Assembly: GCF_004118375.1 (NCBI RefSeq)
Contig: NZ_SDHX01000001.1
Coordinates: forward strand, 186,001 to 250,000
Length of the DNA stretch: 64,000 bases
Reading direction: 5' to 3'
Source: Oleiharenicola lentus
GTDB taxonomy: Bacteria > Verrucomicrobiota > Verrucomicrobiia > Opitutales > Opitutaceae
Position numbers and translations under genes: made by a program. Position 1 is the first letter of the stretch. Each line of letters opens with the position of its first letter. Below are positions 40,887-49,097 of this stretch, piece after piece. Under the pieces are notes generated by a model that saw only the letters and a program-made list of their open reading frames with translations, did not search any database and had not been told where the DNA came from.

Positions 40887-42629
40887 CTACCCCGCCGCCC
40901 CGGCCATGATCTGGGCGACGGTGCCGGCCTGCTGGCCACTGAACTCGGTGCGCAGCCGGCCGCACTGGGCGTGGATCTCCTGCTCGAATTTCTGCAGGTT
41001 GAAACTGGGATAGACGCTCTCGCGGAGGATCGCCCACTCCGCGGTCTCCGCAATGGGCTTGAGCTGGTCCGCCGACGGATCGCCGGAGGCGCCGACCTGG
41101 TTGTGCCGGCAGAGGTCACGGGCGAGCGAAAGGATGGCGACGAGGTTGGCGTCCTCGGTGGCGGCGGCCGGATCGTCGATCCAGCGCATGACGTTGGCGA
41201 AGCGCCGCGACAGCCCGAAGCGGTCCGCGAAATGGGCGCCGAGCTGCTTGGTCGTGCAGCCGAGGAACAGCTTCTCCGCCTCGCGCAGCGGCAGGTGGTG
41301 CCGGCGGGCGTGCTCCATGATGGCGCGGAAGCCGCCGGGATGGATATGGGCCAGGAGCAGTTTGCCGATGTCGTAGAGCTGGCCGGCGGCGCGCGCGGCG
41401 GGTTCGATGCTGTGGAATTCCAGGTCGCGGCAGATGACCTGCGCGATACGGGCGACGCCGCGCTGATAGGTCCAGTAGCGCGGCCAGTTGAAGAAGGGCG
41501 GCAGGTCCATGACCCGCTCCTCGATGACCGCGAGGCTGCGCGCCTGCTGTTCCAACCGCTGCTCGCCGAGCTGGCCCACCGCGAGGCGGGCGTCCTCGAT
41601 GCGGTCGAACTCTTCGGCGGGAGGATGCGCCTTGTTGGCGGCGATCAGCATCTGCGCCGACAGGCCCGGGTCGCGCGCGACCAGGTCCATCAGCGGGTTG
41701 ATGCAGGACGGATGGCCGTTGGCGACCATCTGGAAGGAGGCGGCGGCGGAACTGATCACCGGGCAGCCGGGGAGCGCGTCGATGGCGCGCTGCAGGCGCT
41801 CGAGGTTTTGCACGGGACAGCGGCCCTCGGCCGGGGCGGCGAGCCAGGAATCCTGTTCGGTGGCCGTGAGGTTTCTGCCGGCCTCCTGGTTCGCGTCCGC
41901 GCTGAAGCCCGGGGCGAGGTCGCGCTCCGGGTCGCGCCGGCCGGCGAGCAGCAGCGAGCAGAATTCCAGGGTCTCGAGCGCGGCGGGCCACGCGGCCCAG
42001 CGGCCCTCCGTGGCGATGGTGGCCACATGCTGGAGGGATTCGACCAGGCACCAGGCCCCGGCGGTCTCGGCCTCCTCCTTCAGCGGATTGGTCAGTTCCG
42101 ACACCTTGCGGACGTCGGTGGTCTCGGCGCACTTGCGAAGCGGTTCGCGCGCGCCGGCGAGGCCGGTTTCCAACTCGCCGAACATCCGGCGCAGGTCGGC
42201 GGGCGTGTAACCCATGAGCTGGCAAAAGGATTTCTCCGCCTCGAAGTGCCGGTCGCGCCAGGGATCGGCCACGGCCTTGTCCACCTCGGCGAAGATGTCG
42301 TCGTCATGGTAGGGCTTGATGAGGAAATTCTGGACGCGCAGCGCGATGGCCTGGCGCACCGCCTCGCGGTCGCCGTGCTCGGTGTAGAGCACCACCGGCA
42401 GGAGGCGGAGCAGGGGGTCGGCCTTGAGCTGCTTGATGAGGTCGAGCGCGCTGCCATCGGTCAGCTTCAGTTCCGTAAAGATGAGGTCCACGCCGGGGTT
42501 CTCGTGCAGGAACTTCCACGCCTGGCTGCCGTTGTCCACCGCCGCCAGCTTATGGTCGCCCCGGGCGAGGATGCCATGCATGGCCCGCCTCGCCGTCTCG
42601 CTGGGATCGATGAGTAAGATGCGAGCCAT
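40887..42629 (-). CDS. HDOD-domain protein with atypical receiver domain
   Basis: A 580-residue signalling protein. The N-terminal receiver (about 1-120) keeps Asp8 (ILLIDPSE), the Thr (VVLYTEHG) and the Lys (NFLIKPYH), but the phosphoacceptor position is Glu53 (DLIFTELKLTDG). A middle region (120-280) is not recognised. The C-terminal HDOD domain (about 285-500) shows LPGCPVISSAAASFQMVA, NPLMDLVARDPGLSAQMLIAAN and YDIGKLLLAHIHPGGF. HDOD proteins sense or transmit signals, often with cyclic-di-GMP systems. Without the Asp it probably does not use normal phosphotransfer. Confidence 0.85.
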   Translation of the reverse strand: MARILLIDPSETARRAMHGILARGDHKLAAVDNGSQAWKFLHENPGVDLIFTELKLTDGSALDLIKQLKADPLLRLLPVVLYTEHGDREAVRQAIALRVQNFLIKPYHDDDIFAEVDKAVADPWRDRHFEAEKSFCQLMGYTPADLRRMFGELETGLAGAREPLRKCAETTDVRKVSELTNPLKEEAETAGAWCLVESLQHVATIATEGRWAAWPAALETLEFCSLLLAGRRDPERDLAPGFSADANQEAGRNLTATEQDSWLAAPAEGRCPVQNLERLQRAIDALPGCPVISSAAASFQMVANGHPSCINPLMDLVARDPGLSAQMLIAANKAHPPAEEFDRIEDARLAVGQLGEQRLEQQARSLAVIEERVMDLPPFFNWPRYWTYQRGVARIAQVICRDLEFHSIEPAARAAGQLYDIGKLLLAHIHPGGFRAIMEHARRHHLPLREAEKLFLGCTTKQLGAHFADRFGLSRRFANVMRWIDDPAAATEDANLVAILSLARDLCRHNQVGASGDPSADQLKPIAETAEWAILRESVYPSFNLQKFEQEIHAQCGRLRTEFSGQQAGTVAQIMAGAAG

Positions 42630-42876
42630 GGACGGGGATAACGCTGCGGCGGCCGCGAGGTGAAGGCGGAGGGGGTGCCGCGGGCGTTGCTGGTTGCATC
42701 GGTTTCAGCGCCGGGGGCTTGAGGTAAAAGAACAGGGAACGCGGGGTTAACCCACCGAAGCGACGGCTCGGAGCTTTCCCCAAATCCCGAAGGGCGAGGA
42801 GGTTTCGTCGCGGCTGAACCGGCCTTGAAGCCGGGCTGATTCCGTCGGGTTCCGGGGTTCCTCGGACGGGCAAGCC

Positions 42877-43674
42877 TTACCGTGGGCGGTCGACAGCCTC
42901 GTTCGCCGGGGGCCGGAGCCACGCGGCGTAGCGCTTCACGGCGTTGGCCGGCACGACGAATTTCCAGCCGGCGTCGTCGGGGCGCACGGCAAGCAGTGCC
43001 ATCCGGTGTTTTCCCTCTGCGTCGAAGACCTGCACCGAAAGCTTGGTCTCGGTCGGCGTGGGATACTGGTTGAGCAGCGCCGCGCTGCCGAGGGGCACGT
43101 CCTTGGCGGCCAGGATCGCCACCAGCCGCTCGGGGGAGACAAATTCCTGCCGAAGGTTCGCGGGCAACCGGGCGAAGAGCGCCGTCGCCTCGTGGCGGGC
43201 TTCGGCGTCGAAAACCAACAGGCCGGTGAGGGTGTCGATGTCGCCGTTGGCTGCGGCCCACAGGGCGGTCTCGAGGCTGGCCTCGGGCGTCGTGCGGCCG
43301 GCATTCTGCCAGAGAGAAAAAGACAGGGCATTGCCCACGAGGCTGGGGCGGACGGATGCCGGCGCACGCTCGTCACGGGGTGCGGCGGATGCGGCGGCAC
43401 GCTGGCGCAGTGCCGTGAGCTCCTCCCGCAGGCGCGCCACGGCCGCCCGCTCGGCGAGCAGGCGGTCGAGTTCCTCCGCGCGCACGCGGGCGGCGACCAG
43501 TTGCTGTTCCTGCAGCTCGGCCTGACGGCTCGCCTGCTGCCGGCTGAGAGCTGCGCGCTGCCGGGCGAGTTCGGCGCGGAGGGTTTCCGTCGTCCGCCGG
43601 TGCCAGCCGAGCACGGCCAGCAGGCCCGCGATCAGCAGGGCAATGACGACCAGGAAGCGGAGGTTCGCGCGCAT
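42877..43674 (-). CDS. membrane-anchored coiled-coil protein, function unknown
   Basis: A 265-residue protein: one N-terminal transmembrane segment (residues 7-24, FLVVIALLIAGLLAVLGW), a coiled-coil of about 70 residues rich in Arg, Glu and Gln (30-95), then a globular C-terminal domain with ASLETALWAAANGDIDTLTGLLVF and WKFVVPANAVKRY. It starts four bases after the stop of the sigma-TonB gene, so it is its operon partner. The protein might bind or modulate the membrane-tethered sigma factor; this is inference from genetics only. Confidence 0.65.
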   Translation of the reverse strand: MRANLRFLVVIALLIAGLLAVLGWHRRTTETLRAELARQRAALSRQQASRQAELQEQQLVAARVRAEELDRLLAERAAVARLREELTALRQRAAASAAPRDERAPASVRPSLVGNALSFSLWQNAGRTTPEASLETALWAAANGDIDTLTGLLVFDAEARHEATALFARLPANLRQEFVSPERLVAILAAKDVPLGSAALLNQYPTPTETKLSVQVFDAEGKHRMALLAVRPDDAGWKFVVPANAVKRYAAWLRPPANEAVDRPR

Positions 43675-43678
43675 GGAC

Positions 43679-44974
43679 TCAGAACCAGTCGCTCGCCGAG
43701 GGCGCGTTGCCGCCGACGCTGAACTGCAGCACCTGGCTGACCCGCGTGTTGACCTGCCGGCCGCCCTTGCGACCGGGCTCGAACCGCCACTGCGTCACCG
43801 CTTCGAGCGCGGCCGTTTCAAAATCGTGGTGGGTGGACTTCTCGACCTTGGCCTCGCGCACCACGCCGGTCTTATCAATCACCAGAGACACGACCACGCT
43901 GCCCTCGATGCCGGCGGCGCGCAGCGCGGCGGGGTAGGCCGGTGATTTTCGCGTGAGCGCCTTGGGCGGGCTGTCGAGTTCCTTCATGGAAAGCGGGTCG
44001 CTGCCTGCGGCGGGGGCAGCGGGCCGGGCTTTGGGCTGGGCCGCGACCTGGAGTTGCTGCTGCAGGGCCACGGCCTCGTTGCGCAGGCGCACGAGCTCCT
44101 CGTCGGGGATCTCCAGGTTCGCGGCCGGGGGATCGAGTGGGGCCGCCGTGGAAACCGCCGGCGGGGCGGCGCGGGTGGCCTGAGATTCCATTTGGAGGGC
44201 CGCGATCTCGGCGCGCAGGTCGGCGTTGCTGGATTCCTGCACGGCGTAGATGCCGGCGCCGGTGGCGACGACGGCCCCGGCGAGGGTGAGTTGGAGTTTG
44301 GTGAGGCCCATAAAGACGAGGGTGGAGGTCACGCCGCCGGCGAGCGCGGTGCCGGTGACCGCGGCGGCAAGGCCGGCGGGCGCGGCGACGACGGCCTGGT
44401 TGGCGAGGACCAGGGAGAGGGCGGCGGCGGTGGAGCGAACGCCGCGGCGGGCGAGCAGACCACGGAGCTTGTCGAGCGCGCGGTCGGTGCGCATGCGCGC
44501 AGCGTGGTCGGAAAGGGCGAGCCGCGCGCCGACATTGGCGTAGTCGCGGCCCTCGAAATACCGGAGCAGGATCGCCTCGCGGTCCTGCTCGTTCAGCTCG
44601 GCGAGGGCTTCGTCGAGCACCGGGCGCACGCGCTCCCAGTCGAGCGAGTCGGTCGGGTCGGATGCTTGCATGAGTTCGGCCTCCAGTTCGCGGATGCGCC
44701 GGCGCGATGCGCCCCGCACGAGCTTGGCTGCGGCGAAGCGCGTGCTGGTGAAGAGCCAACCGGCGAGCACCGGCCGGCCGGCGAGCGTGGCCGCCTTGCG
44801 GGCGAGGTCGGTGAAGACGAGCTGCGTGACGTCCTCCGCGAGATGGGCGTCGCCGTTGACCTGCCGCAGCGCCGCGGAATACACGAGGTTGAGATGCCGG
44901 CGCACCAGCTCGGCGAAATCCGTTTGGGAGCGGGTCTCGGCGTAGGCACGGAGGAGGTCGGCGTCGTCCTTCAT
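43679..44974 (-). CDS. ECF sigma factor fused to a transmembrane segment and TonB C-terminal domain
   Basis: A 431-residue fusion. Residues 1-180 form an ECF sigma factor: region 2 ([39 protein letters not shown]) and region 4 ([45 protein letters not shown]). A hydrophobic stretch (about 228-246) follows, then a coiled-coil and Pro/Ala linker, and a TonB C-terminal-like domain (about 338-422: [30 protein letters not shown] and [11 protein letters not shown]). A membrane-tethered sigma with an external TonB-like domain suggests direct signal sensing without a separate anti-sigma. The start ATG is only about ten bases from an extended -10-like element. Confidence 0.88.
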   Translation of the reverse strand: MKDDADLLRAYAETRSQTDFAELVRRHLNLVYSAALRQVNGDAHLAEDVTQLVFTDLARKAATLAGRPVLAGWLFTSTRFAAAKLVRGASRRRIRELEAELMQASDPTDSLDWERVRPVLDEALAELNEQDREAILLRYFEGRDYANVGARLALSDHAARMRTDRALDKLRGLLARRGVRSTAAALSLVLANQAVVAAPAGLAAAVTGTALAGGVTSTLVFMGLTKLQLTLAGAVVATGAGIYAVQESSNADLRAEIAALQMESQATRAAPPAVSTAAPLDPPAANLEIPDEELVRLRNEAVALQQQLQVAAQPKARPAAPAAGSDPLSMKELDSPPKALTRKSPAYPAALRAAGIEGSVVVSLVIDKTGVVREAKVEKSTHHDFETAALEAVTQWRFEPGRKGGRQVNTRVSQVLQFSVGGNAPSASDWF

Positions 44975-44983
44975 GGCGGTTTA

Positions 44984-44992
44984 CCTATAGCA
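44984..44992 (-). promoter_or_regulatory. extended -10-like element upstream of the sigma-TonB gene
   Basis: TGCTATAGG on the minus strand, ten bases before the start codon. Transcription starting at the usual distance would give a nearly leaderless mRNA. The same 9-mer occurs before the LacI-family gene at 63285. Confidence 0.4.
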
Positions 44993-45073
44993 CCCGCCGG
45001 CCGGGAAACCGCACAAAATAAATGCGCCGGGTTCGGACTTGGAGCGGCGACGCGGACGCGTAGCTTGGCCGCC

Positions 45074-45907
45074 ATGAACGTGAGGTTCACGAGCATCGAG
45101 GAATTTAGCCCGGCCCGCACGGCGGAGCTGCTCACCCAGGCCTTCGCCGACTACTTCGTGAAGATTCCCTTCACCGAGACGGGGCTGCGGCAGATGGAGC
45201 TGTCCGACAGCGTGGACCTGGCCCGGAGTCCGGTGATGTGGCTCGACGGAAATCCGGTCGGCGCGGCGTTGATCGCGCGGCGGGGAGCGACGAGCCGGCT
45301 GGCCGGCATGGCGTTGGTGCCCGCAGCCCGCGGACGCGGCGCGGGCCGGGCGCTGATGGAGCAGCTGTTCACCGCGGCGCGGAACCGTGGCGACCAACGC
45401 CTGGTGCTCGAAGTGATCGAGCAGAACACCGCGGCCGTGAAACTCTACGAAGCCGTGGGCTTCGCGCGGATTCGCCGGTTGGTGGGTTTCGCCGGCTCCT
45501 CCCCGGCCGGACTCGCGGCCGAGCCCGCCCTGGTGGAGGCGGAGCTGCGCGAGGTGGCCGCCGCCGTGACGCGCCTGGACGACGAAGTTGGTTGGCCCTG
45601 GCAGATTTCGGGCCCGACGCTGGCGCAACTGGCAGCTCCGGCGAAAGGCTACACCCTCGATGGCGCGTGGGCCGTGGTGTTGAACCCCGCCGGACCGGTC
45701 GTCGGACTGCGCGCGCTCGCGGTGGACGGAAAGACGGACCGCGAACGCCGTGCGGTGCGGATCCTGCGGGCGCTGATGGCGCGGCACCCGGCGGTGACCG
45801 GCTGGCGCATGAGCGCGCTCTGGCCCGAGGAATGGGCGACATGGTTTACCGGCGCCGGCTTTGCCCGGCAGGAGCTCACGCAGTGGCAGATGGCGCGTGA
45901 GCTGTGA
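45074..45907 (+). CDS. GNAT-family N-acetyltransferase
   Basis: A 277-residue protein. The GNAT domain (about 1-140) has GNPVGAALIARRG, the acetyl-CoA pyrophosphate loop ALVPAARGRGAGRALMEQL (R-x-x-G-x-G type), VLEVIEQNTAAVKLYEAVGF. The C-terminal 130 residues hold a second GNAT-like half (ALAVDGKTDRERRAVRILRAL, WYRRGF-like WATWFTGAGFA). Substrate unknown. It is divergent from the sigma factor gene and followed by a MITE-like element. Confidence 0.85.
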   Translation: MNVRFTSIEEFSPARTAELLTQAFADYFVKIPFTETGLRQMELSDSVDLARSPVMWLDGNPVGAALIARRGATSRLAGMALVPAARGRGAGRALMEQLFTAARNRGDQRLVLEVIEQNTAAVKLYEAVGFARIRRLVGFAGSSPAGLAAEPALVEAELREVAAAVTRLDDEVGWPWQISGPTLAQLAAPAKGYTLDGAWAVVLNPAGPVVGLRALAVDGKTDRERRAVRILRALMARHPAVTGWRMSALWPEEWATWFTGAGFARQELTQWQMAREL

Positions 45908-45916
45908 GCGCCCCGC

Positions 45917-46067
45917 CTAGCCCGCATATTTCACACCCAGAGGTGAGAAAGATGCGCCCTGTCGGGCCGACTTTGTCGGGGCTAACCGCGACGATGTCAC
46001 TTTTGCCGAAGGCAAAACGGATATTTCTGATTCAACGTCTTTCCTTGGGGTGAAATATCCGGGCTAG
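45917..46067. mobile_element. MITE-like non-coding element with terminal inverted repeats
   Basis: A 151-base element bounded by CTAG at both ends. The left terminus is CTAGCCCGCATATTTCACAC followed by CCA; the right terminus is TGGGGTGAAATATCCGGGCT ending AG, giving about 20-bp inverted termini with one mismatch and one indel. The interior shows no coding capacity and contains smaller hairpins (GCCCTGTCGGGC, TGCCGAAGGCA-like). Both ends keep CTAG, a possible target duplication. The right CTA gives the stop codon of the adjacent minus-strand gene. Confidence 0.7.
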
Positions 46068-46372
46068 CTGAACAGCTCGAAGGCGCGGCGCGCGCCTGTC
46101 AGGTTGCCCTGCAACAGGCAGCGGGCGAGGGTCTGGAGCGCGCGGCTCGGTCGGGGCTCGGTCGGAAACGGATGGCGGGAAACCGCCTCGGCGATGACGG
46201 GCGAGTCTTGCTGCATGCGTTCAAAGGCGGCGCGGGCGGCGGAAAGGTCGGCCTGCACGAGCGCGCGGTCGAGGGCGCGGATGTCGGCGTAGAGCCGGCG
46301 CGAAGTGCGGTACAGACCCGCGTCGTCGCGGCCGCTGCGGGCCGGGAGTTGGGGGGAAGTCTCGTCGAGCAT
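46064..46372 (-). CDS. small hypothetical helical protein
   Basis: A 102-residue soluble protein from ATG 46372 (MLDETSPQLPARS). It has two similar helical halves, DIRALDRALVQADLSAARAAFERMQQDS and LQTLARCLLQGNLTGARRAFELF, resembling repeats found in verrucomicrobial proteins of unknown function. Its TAG stop is formed by the terminal CTAG of the MITE-like element, so the C-terminus may have been truncated by that insertion. The frame is open further upstream to 46612 but that part overlaps the divergent gene. Confidence 0.6.
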   Translation of the reverse strand: MLDETSPQLPARSGRDDAGLYRTSRRLYADIRALDRALVQADLSAARAAFERMQQDSPVIAEAVSRHPFPTEPRPSRALQTLARCLLQGNLTGARRAFELFS

Positions 46373-46578
46373 GGAAAGGCGGGGTTTCGACGCCGACGGT
46401 CGGGGTCCCGGCGGCGTGCGTTTTCGATCGGGGTGAATCGCTTTCGCAACGACCAGCTTGCTGAGAACAGCGTTAGAATACTCCTCCCGCGTTGCCCGGT
46501 CTATAGGGAGTTGTTCACATTCGCTGAGGGGCAAATGGCCGGGATTGCCTCGGGACGGCCCGGGTGCGGAAATGTGGC

Positions 46579-47277
46579 ATGCCAGATGCCGATCACCCCG
46601 TGCCGGAAGCAATGGTCACACTCGATGCCCTGGAAGCCCGCGTGCTGGGCTGCCTGATCGAGAAGGAGGCGACCACGCCGGATGTCTATCCGCTCTCGCT
46701 CAACGCGCTGGTGAACGCCTGCAACCAGAAGAACAACCGCGCGCCGGTGATGGAGCTGGGCGAGCGCGAGGTCGAGGGCGCGCTGGACCGGTTGCGGGGC
46801 AAGCGGCTCGTGACCGCGTTCAGCGGCGCGAACGCGCGGGCGATCAAATACAAGCACCGCTTCAGCGAGCGTTTCCCCGTGGAGCCGCTCGCGCAGGCGA
46901 TGCTGGCCGAGCTGATGTTGCGCGGCCCGCAGACCACGGCGGGGCTGCGCGGAAATTGTGAACGCCTGGCCGCCGTGCCGGATCTGGCCGGCTGCGAGGC
47001 GCTGCTCGTGCACCTGACCGGCGGAGCGGAACCGCTGGTGCGCAAGCTGCCGCGTCAGAGCGGACAGAAGGAAGCGCGCTGGGTGCAGTTGTTGACCGGC
47101 GAACCGACGGCGGAAGATTTGGCCGGAGCCGAGGGCGCGCGCGAACCGCTCAAGGTGGCGGTGGCGATGACCTTGCCGCCGGAGGTGGAAACGCGCATCG
47201 CGGCGTTGGAGACGGAAGTTGCGACGTTGAAGACCGAACTGGCGCGGCTGAGGAAGGCGCTGGGTGAAACGGGCTGA
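46579..47277 (+). CDS. YceH-family (DUF480) protein
   Basis: A 232-residue DUF480 protein: LDALEARVLGCLIEKEATTPDVYPLSLNALVNACNQKNNRAPVMEL, EVEGALDRLRGKRLV, HRFSERFPVEPLAQAMLAELMLRGPQTTAGLRGNCERLA, then a linker and a C-terminal coiled-coil (about 205-230, ALETEVATLKTELARLRKAL). The family has tandem winged-helix domains and unknown function. ATG 46579 is used; MVTLDALEARVL at 46612 is a possible internal start closer to family average. Confidence 0.9.
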   Translation: MPDADHPVPEAMVTLDALEARVLGCLIEKEATTPDVYPLSLNALVNACNQKNNRAPVMELGEREVEGALDRLRGKRLVTAFSGANARAIKYKHRFSERFPVEPLAQAMLAELMLRGPQTTAGLRGNCERLAAVPDLAGCEALLVHLTGGAEPLVRKLPRQSGQKEARWVQLLTGEPTAEDLAGAEGAREPLKVAVAMTLPPEVETRIAALETEVATLKTELARLRKALGETG

Positions 47278-47319
47278 ACCACAGAGAAGGCAGGGAAAAG
47301 CACCAAGGAGCCAAGCAGC

Positions 47320-47610
47320 GAACTGGAGCATGCGAGCCAGATTGAAGCGCGACCAGCCGTGACCGAACTCGCGGACCAATTGTTGCGACAGTGTAGCAAC
47401 AATCCGCTCACCGTAGCCGGCGCGTTGTTCGCGCAGAATGTCTTGGCGGATGCGTTGGCCGATTTCCCAATTCAGCGCGACCAAGGTGCTGTCCACTGTC
47501 CGCGCGACCTGTTCGCGGGCGGTGAGGATCAGGTGGCGCAGATCGGGCAGGAGGGTGCGAGGGCTGGCAGGAGCCGGGACCAGGGCGGCGGGGCGGGCGG
47601 GCTTGGGCAT
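47320..47610 (-). pseudogene. truncated DUF1016 (YhcG/PDDEXK nuclease) N-terminal fragment
   Basis: The minus-strand frame from ATG 47610 encodes LLPDLRHLILTAREQVARTVDSTLVALNWEIGQRIRQ and GYGERIVATLSQQLVREFGHGWSRFNLARMLQF, which is the N-terminal domain of DUF1016/YhcG nucleases, often found with restriction systems. Similarity stops at about 47320; the frame then runs into the DUF480 gene shadow and the catalytic PD-(D/E)xK domain is missing. The breakpoint abuts repeat-like sequence AACCACAGAGAAGGCAGGGA. A non-functional remnant. Confidence 0.75.
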
Positions 47611-47702
47611 GGCGGGCAACGTGGAGATCGGCTGCGGACGGCAGCGGCGTTGGCCCGTGGCAGGGAGGCTGGTTTGGGGCGGAAGCCGAGGCAACGGCGG
47701 AT

Positions 47703-48035
47703 TCAGTCGGAGGTGATATCCAAGGCGGCGATTTTTCCGGCCTTGAGCGTCAGGTGATACTGGAACGGGAAGGGGCTGCCCGGGAAGTCGCCGGAAACGT
47801 CGGCGGTCAGCACGGTTTTGCCGCCGCGCTCCTCGACGCCGGTCACGCTCAGCTGCGTGCGGTATTTGCGGGACGCCTCCTCGAACCAGGCCTGGATGGC
47901 GCGCCGGCCCGTGTGGGTCTGCTGCTCGTCGCGCACAACCGCATCGGCCGCAAAGCAGGCGATGAACGCGGCGCTGTTGTGGGCGTTCTTGGCGGCGACA
48001 AACGCGTCCAGTGGGGGTGGGAGTTTGAATTTCAT
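47703..48035 (-). CDS. SnoaL/NTF2-like protein
   Basis: A 110-residue protein: PPLDAFVAAKNAHNSAAFIACFAADAVVRDEQQTHTGRRAIQAWFEEASRKY, then VLTADVSGDFPGSPFPFQYHLTLKAGKIAALDI. This is the cone-shaped NTF2-like fold used by SnoaL-type small-molecule enzymes and binding proteins; no catalytic assignment can be made. It stands between the DUF1016 remnant and the direct repeats. Confidence 0.8.
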   Translation of the reverse strand: MKFKLPPPLDAFVAAKNAHNSAAFIACFAADAVVRDEQQTHTGRRAIQAWFEEASRKYRTQLSVTGVEERGGKTVLTADVSGDFPGSPFPFQYHLTLKAGKIAALDITSD

Positions 48036-48057
48036 GAGCTCAGTATGGCACAGGCGA

Positions 48058-48231
48058 CTGACAGCCCTGTGTCAGGAGAGAGCCCGGAGGATGAGTTCAG
48101 GAGTTAGGGCGGGTTTAGCCCTAGGGCTGCAGCATGCTGGCCTCCGTCAGTCCTTGCTCCTGAAACAACGAACAACGGCCTGACCCCGTGCGGCCGCCCC
48201 CCTATCGGCTCTGACAGCGTTGTGTCAGGAG
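48058..48231. repeat. pair of 21-bp direct repeats, each an inverted repeat
   Basis: CTGACA-N9-TGTCAG followed by GAG occurs at 48058-48078 and 48211-48231, with 19 of 21 positions identical and 132 bases between. Each copy is itself a 6-bp dyad. The segment between has no gene. They sit directly upstream of the lower-GC pair at 48315-49578. Confidence 0.7.
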
Positions 48232-48314
48232 TTCGGCTTTCCGGGGTGACGTAGCGCTAATTGCCGTTGCGCCTTCGCCATACTACATCCAGCTTCCTGT
48301 CCGAAAAATTTGGG

Positions 48315-49097
48315 ATGAGCACCCTGGAATTCAAACTCGCCGGCACGTTGGGTGGACGAGATATTTCGGCCACCAAGGGATTGCCATACAACAAATTCAT
48401 CGAGTTCAGTCAGGACGTTGAAAAGTATCTGACAGGATCGGATTCGAAGTCGGTGCTCCGAAGCGTGGATGTGGAAATTCATGAGGGTTCGCTGAAACTC
48501 AGGATCGTCATTCCAGCCGGAATCCTTGCCTCGCTAATCAGTGATACTGAGAAGATTTCGACGACAAAATCGCTTGCCGATGTTGACCCTGTTCGGACGA
48601 AGATTGTCCAAAAATGGCAAGAACGTGCCCGCGTTGAGGGCACTCTGTCGTATGAGGTGGCAACTACAGACAGTAATCCAGCTGGGTTTGTAGTGAGCAG
48701 CGATACGATGTTTCTTCCTGATGAGCAGCCTCAGCTTATCGACGTCGAGCGGTATATCATTGGCGAGATAATCGAATGGGGTGGGCTGCAGAACGTGAAT
48801 CTGCATTTGAGACAGAGAAATACGTCGAAGCCGATCGTGATCGCCGCCAAACCAGAACAAATCCGAGATGAGAAAGAAAACTTGGTCTACCATCGCGTGG
48901 TAGTGCACGTTCAGGCTAAGGAGAATCCGCGCACTGGAGAGCTTGACCAGTATCGATTATTGGACGTGCGCCCTTATGGACCGCAGGTTGATGAAGGAGC
49001 CCTAAAAGCTCTTTTCGCCAAAGGAGCCGCTGCATGGAAAGATGTTGGAGCCGCCGCAGATTGGGTAAAGAAATTGAGGAGTAACGAAAATGGCTGA
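48315..49097 (+). CDS. unrecognised protein, partner of downstream PIN nuclease
   Basis: A 260-residue cytoplasmic protein from ATG 48315 (MSTLEFKLAGTLGG). Composition and codon use are visibly less GC-rich than the flanking genes, suggesting transfer. I recognise no family. Visible features: an N-terminal half with LPYNKFIEFSQDVEKYLTG and VDVEIHEGSLKLRIVIPAGIL, a middle part with VIGEIIEWGG-like YIIGEIIEWGGLQNVNLHL, and a C-terminal part VVVHVQAKENPRTGELDQYRLLDVRPYG. Its 3' end overlaps the PIN gene by eight bases, so they are coupled. It could be an antitoxin or regulatory partner; this is inference. Confidence 0.6.
   Translation: MSTLEFKLAGTLGGRDISATKGLPYNKFIEFSQDVEKYLTGSDSKSVLRSVDVEIHEGSLKLRIVIPAGILASLISDTEKISTTKSLADVDPVRTKIVQKWQERARVEGTLSYEVATTDSNPAGFVVSSDTMFLPDEQPQLIDVERYIIGEIIEWGGLQNVNLHLRQRNTSKPIVIAAKPEQIRDEKENLVYHRVVVHVQAKENPRTGELDQYRLLDVRPYGPQVDEGALKALFAKGAAAWKDVGAAADWVKKLRSNENG

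Noticed and set aside
47055-47411. Minus-strand frame downstream of the DUF1016 fragment as its continuation
   Set aside because: The translation beyond 47320 is the shadow of the DUF480 gene and has no nuclease motif.
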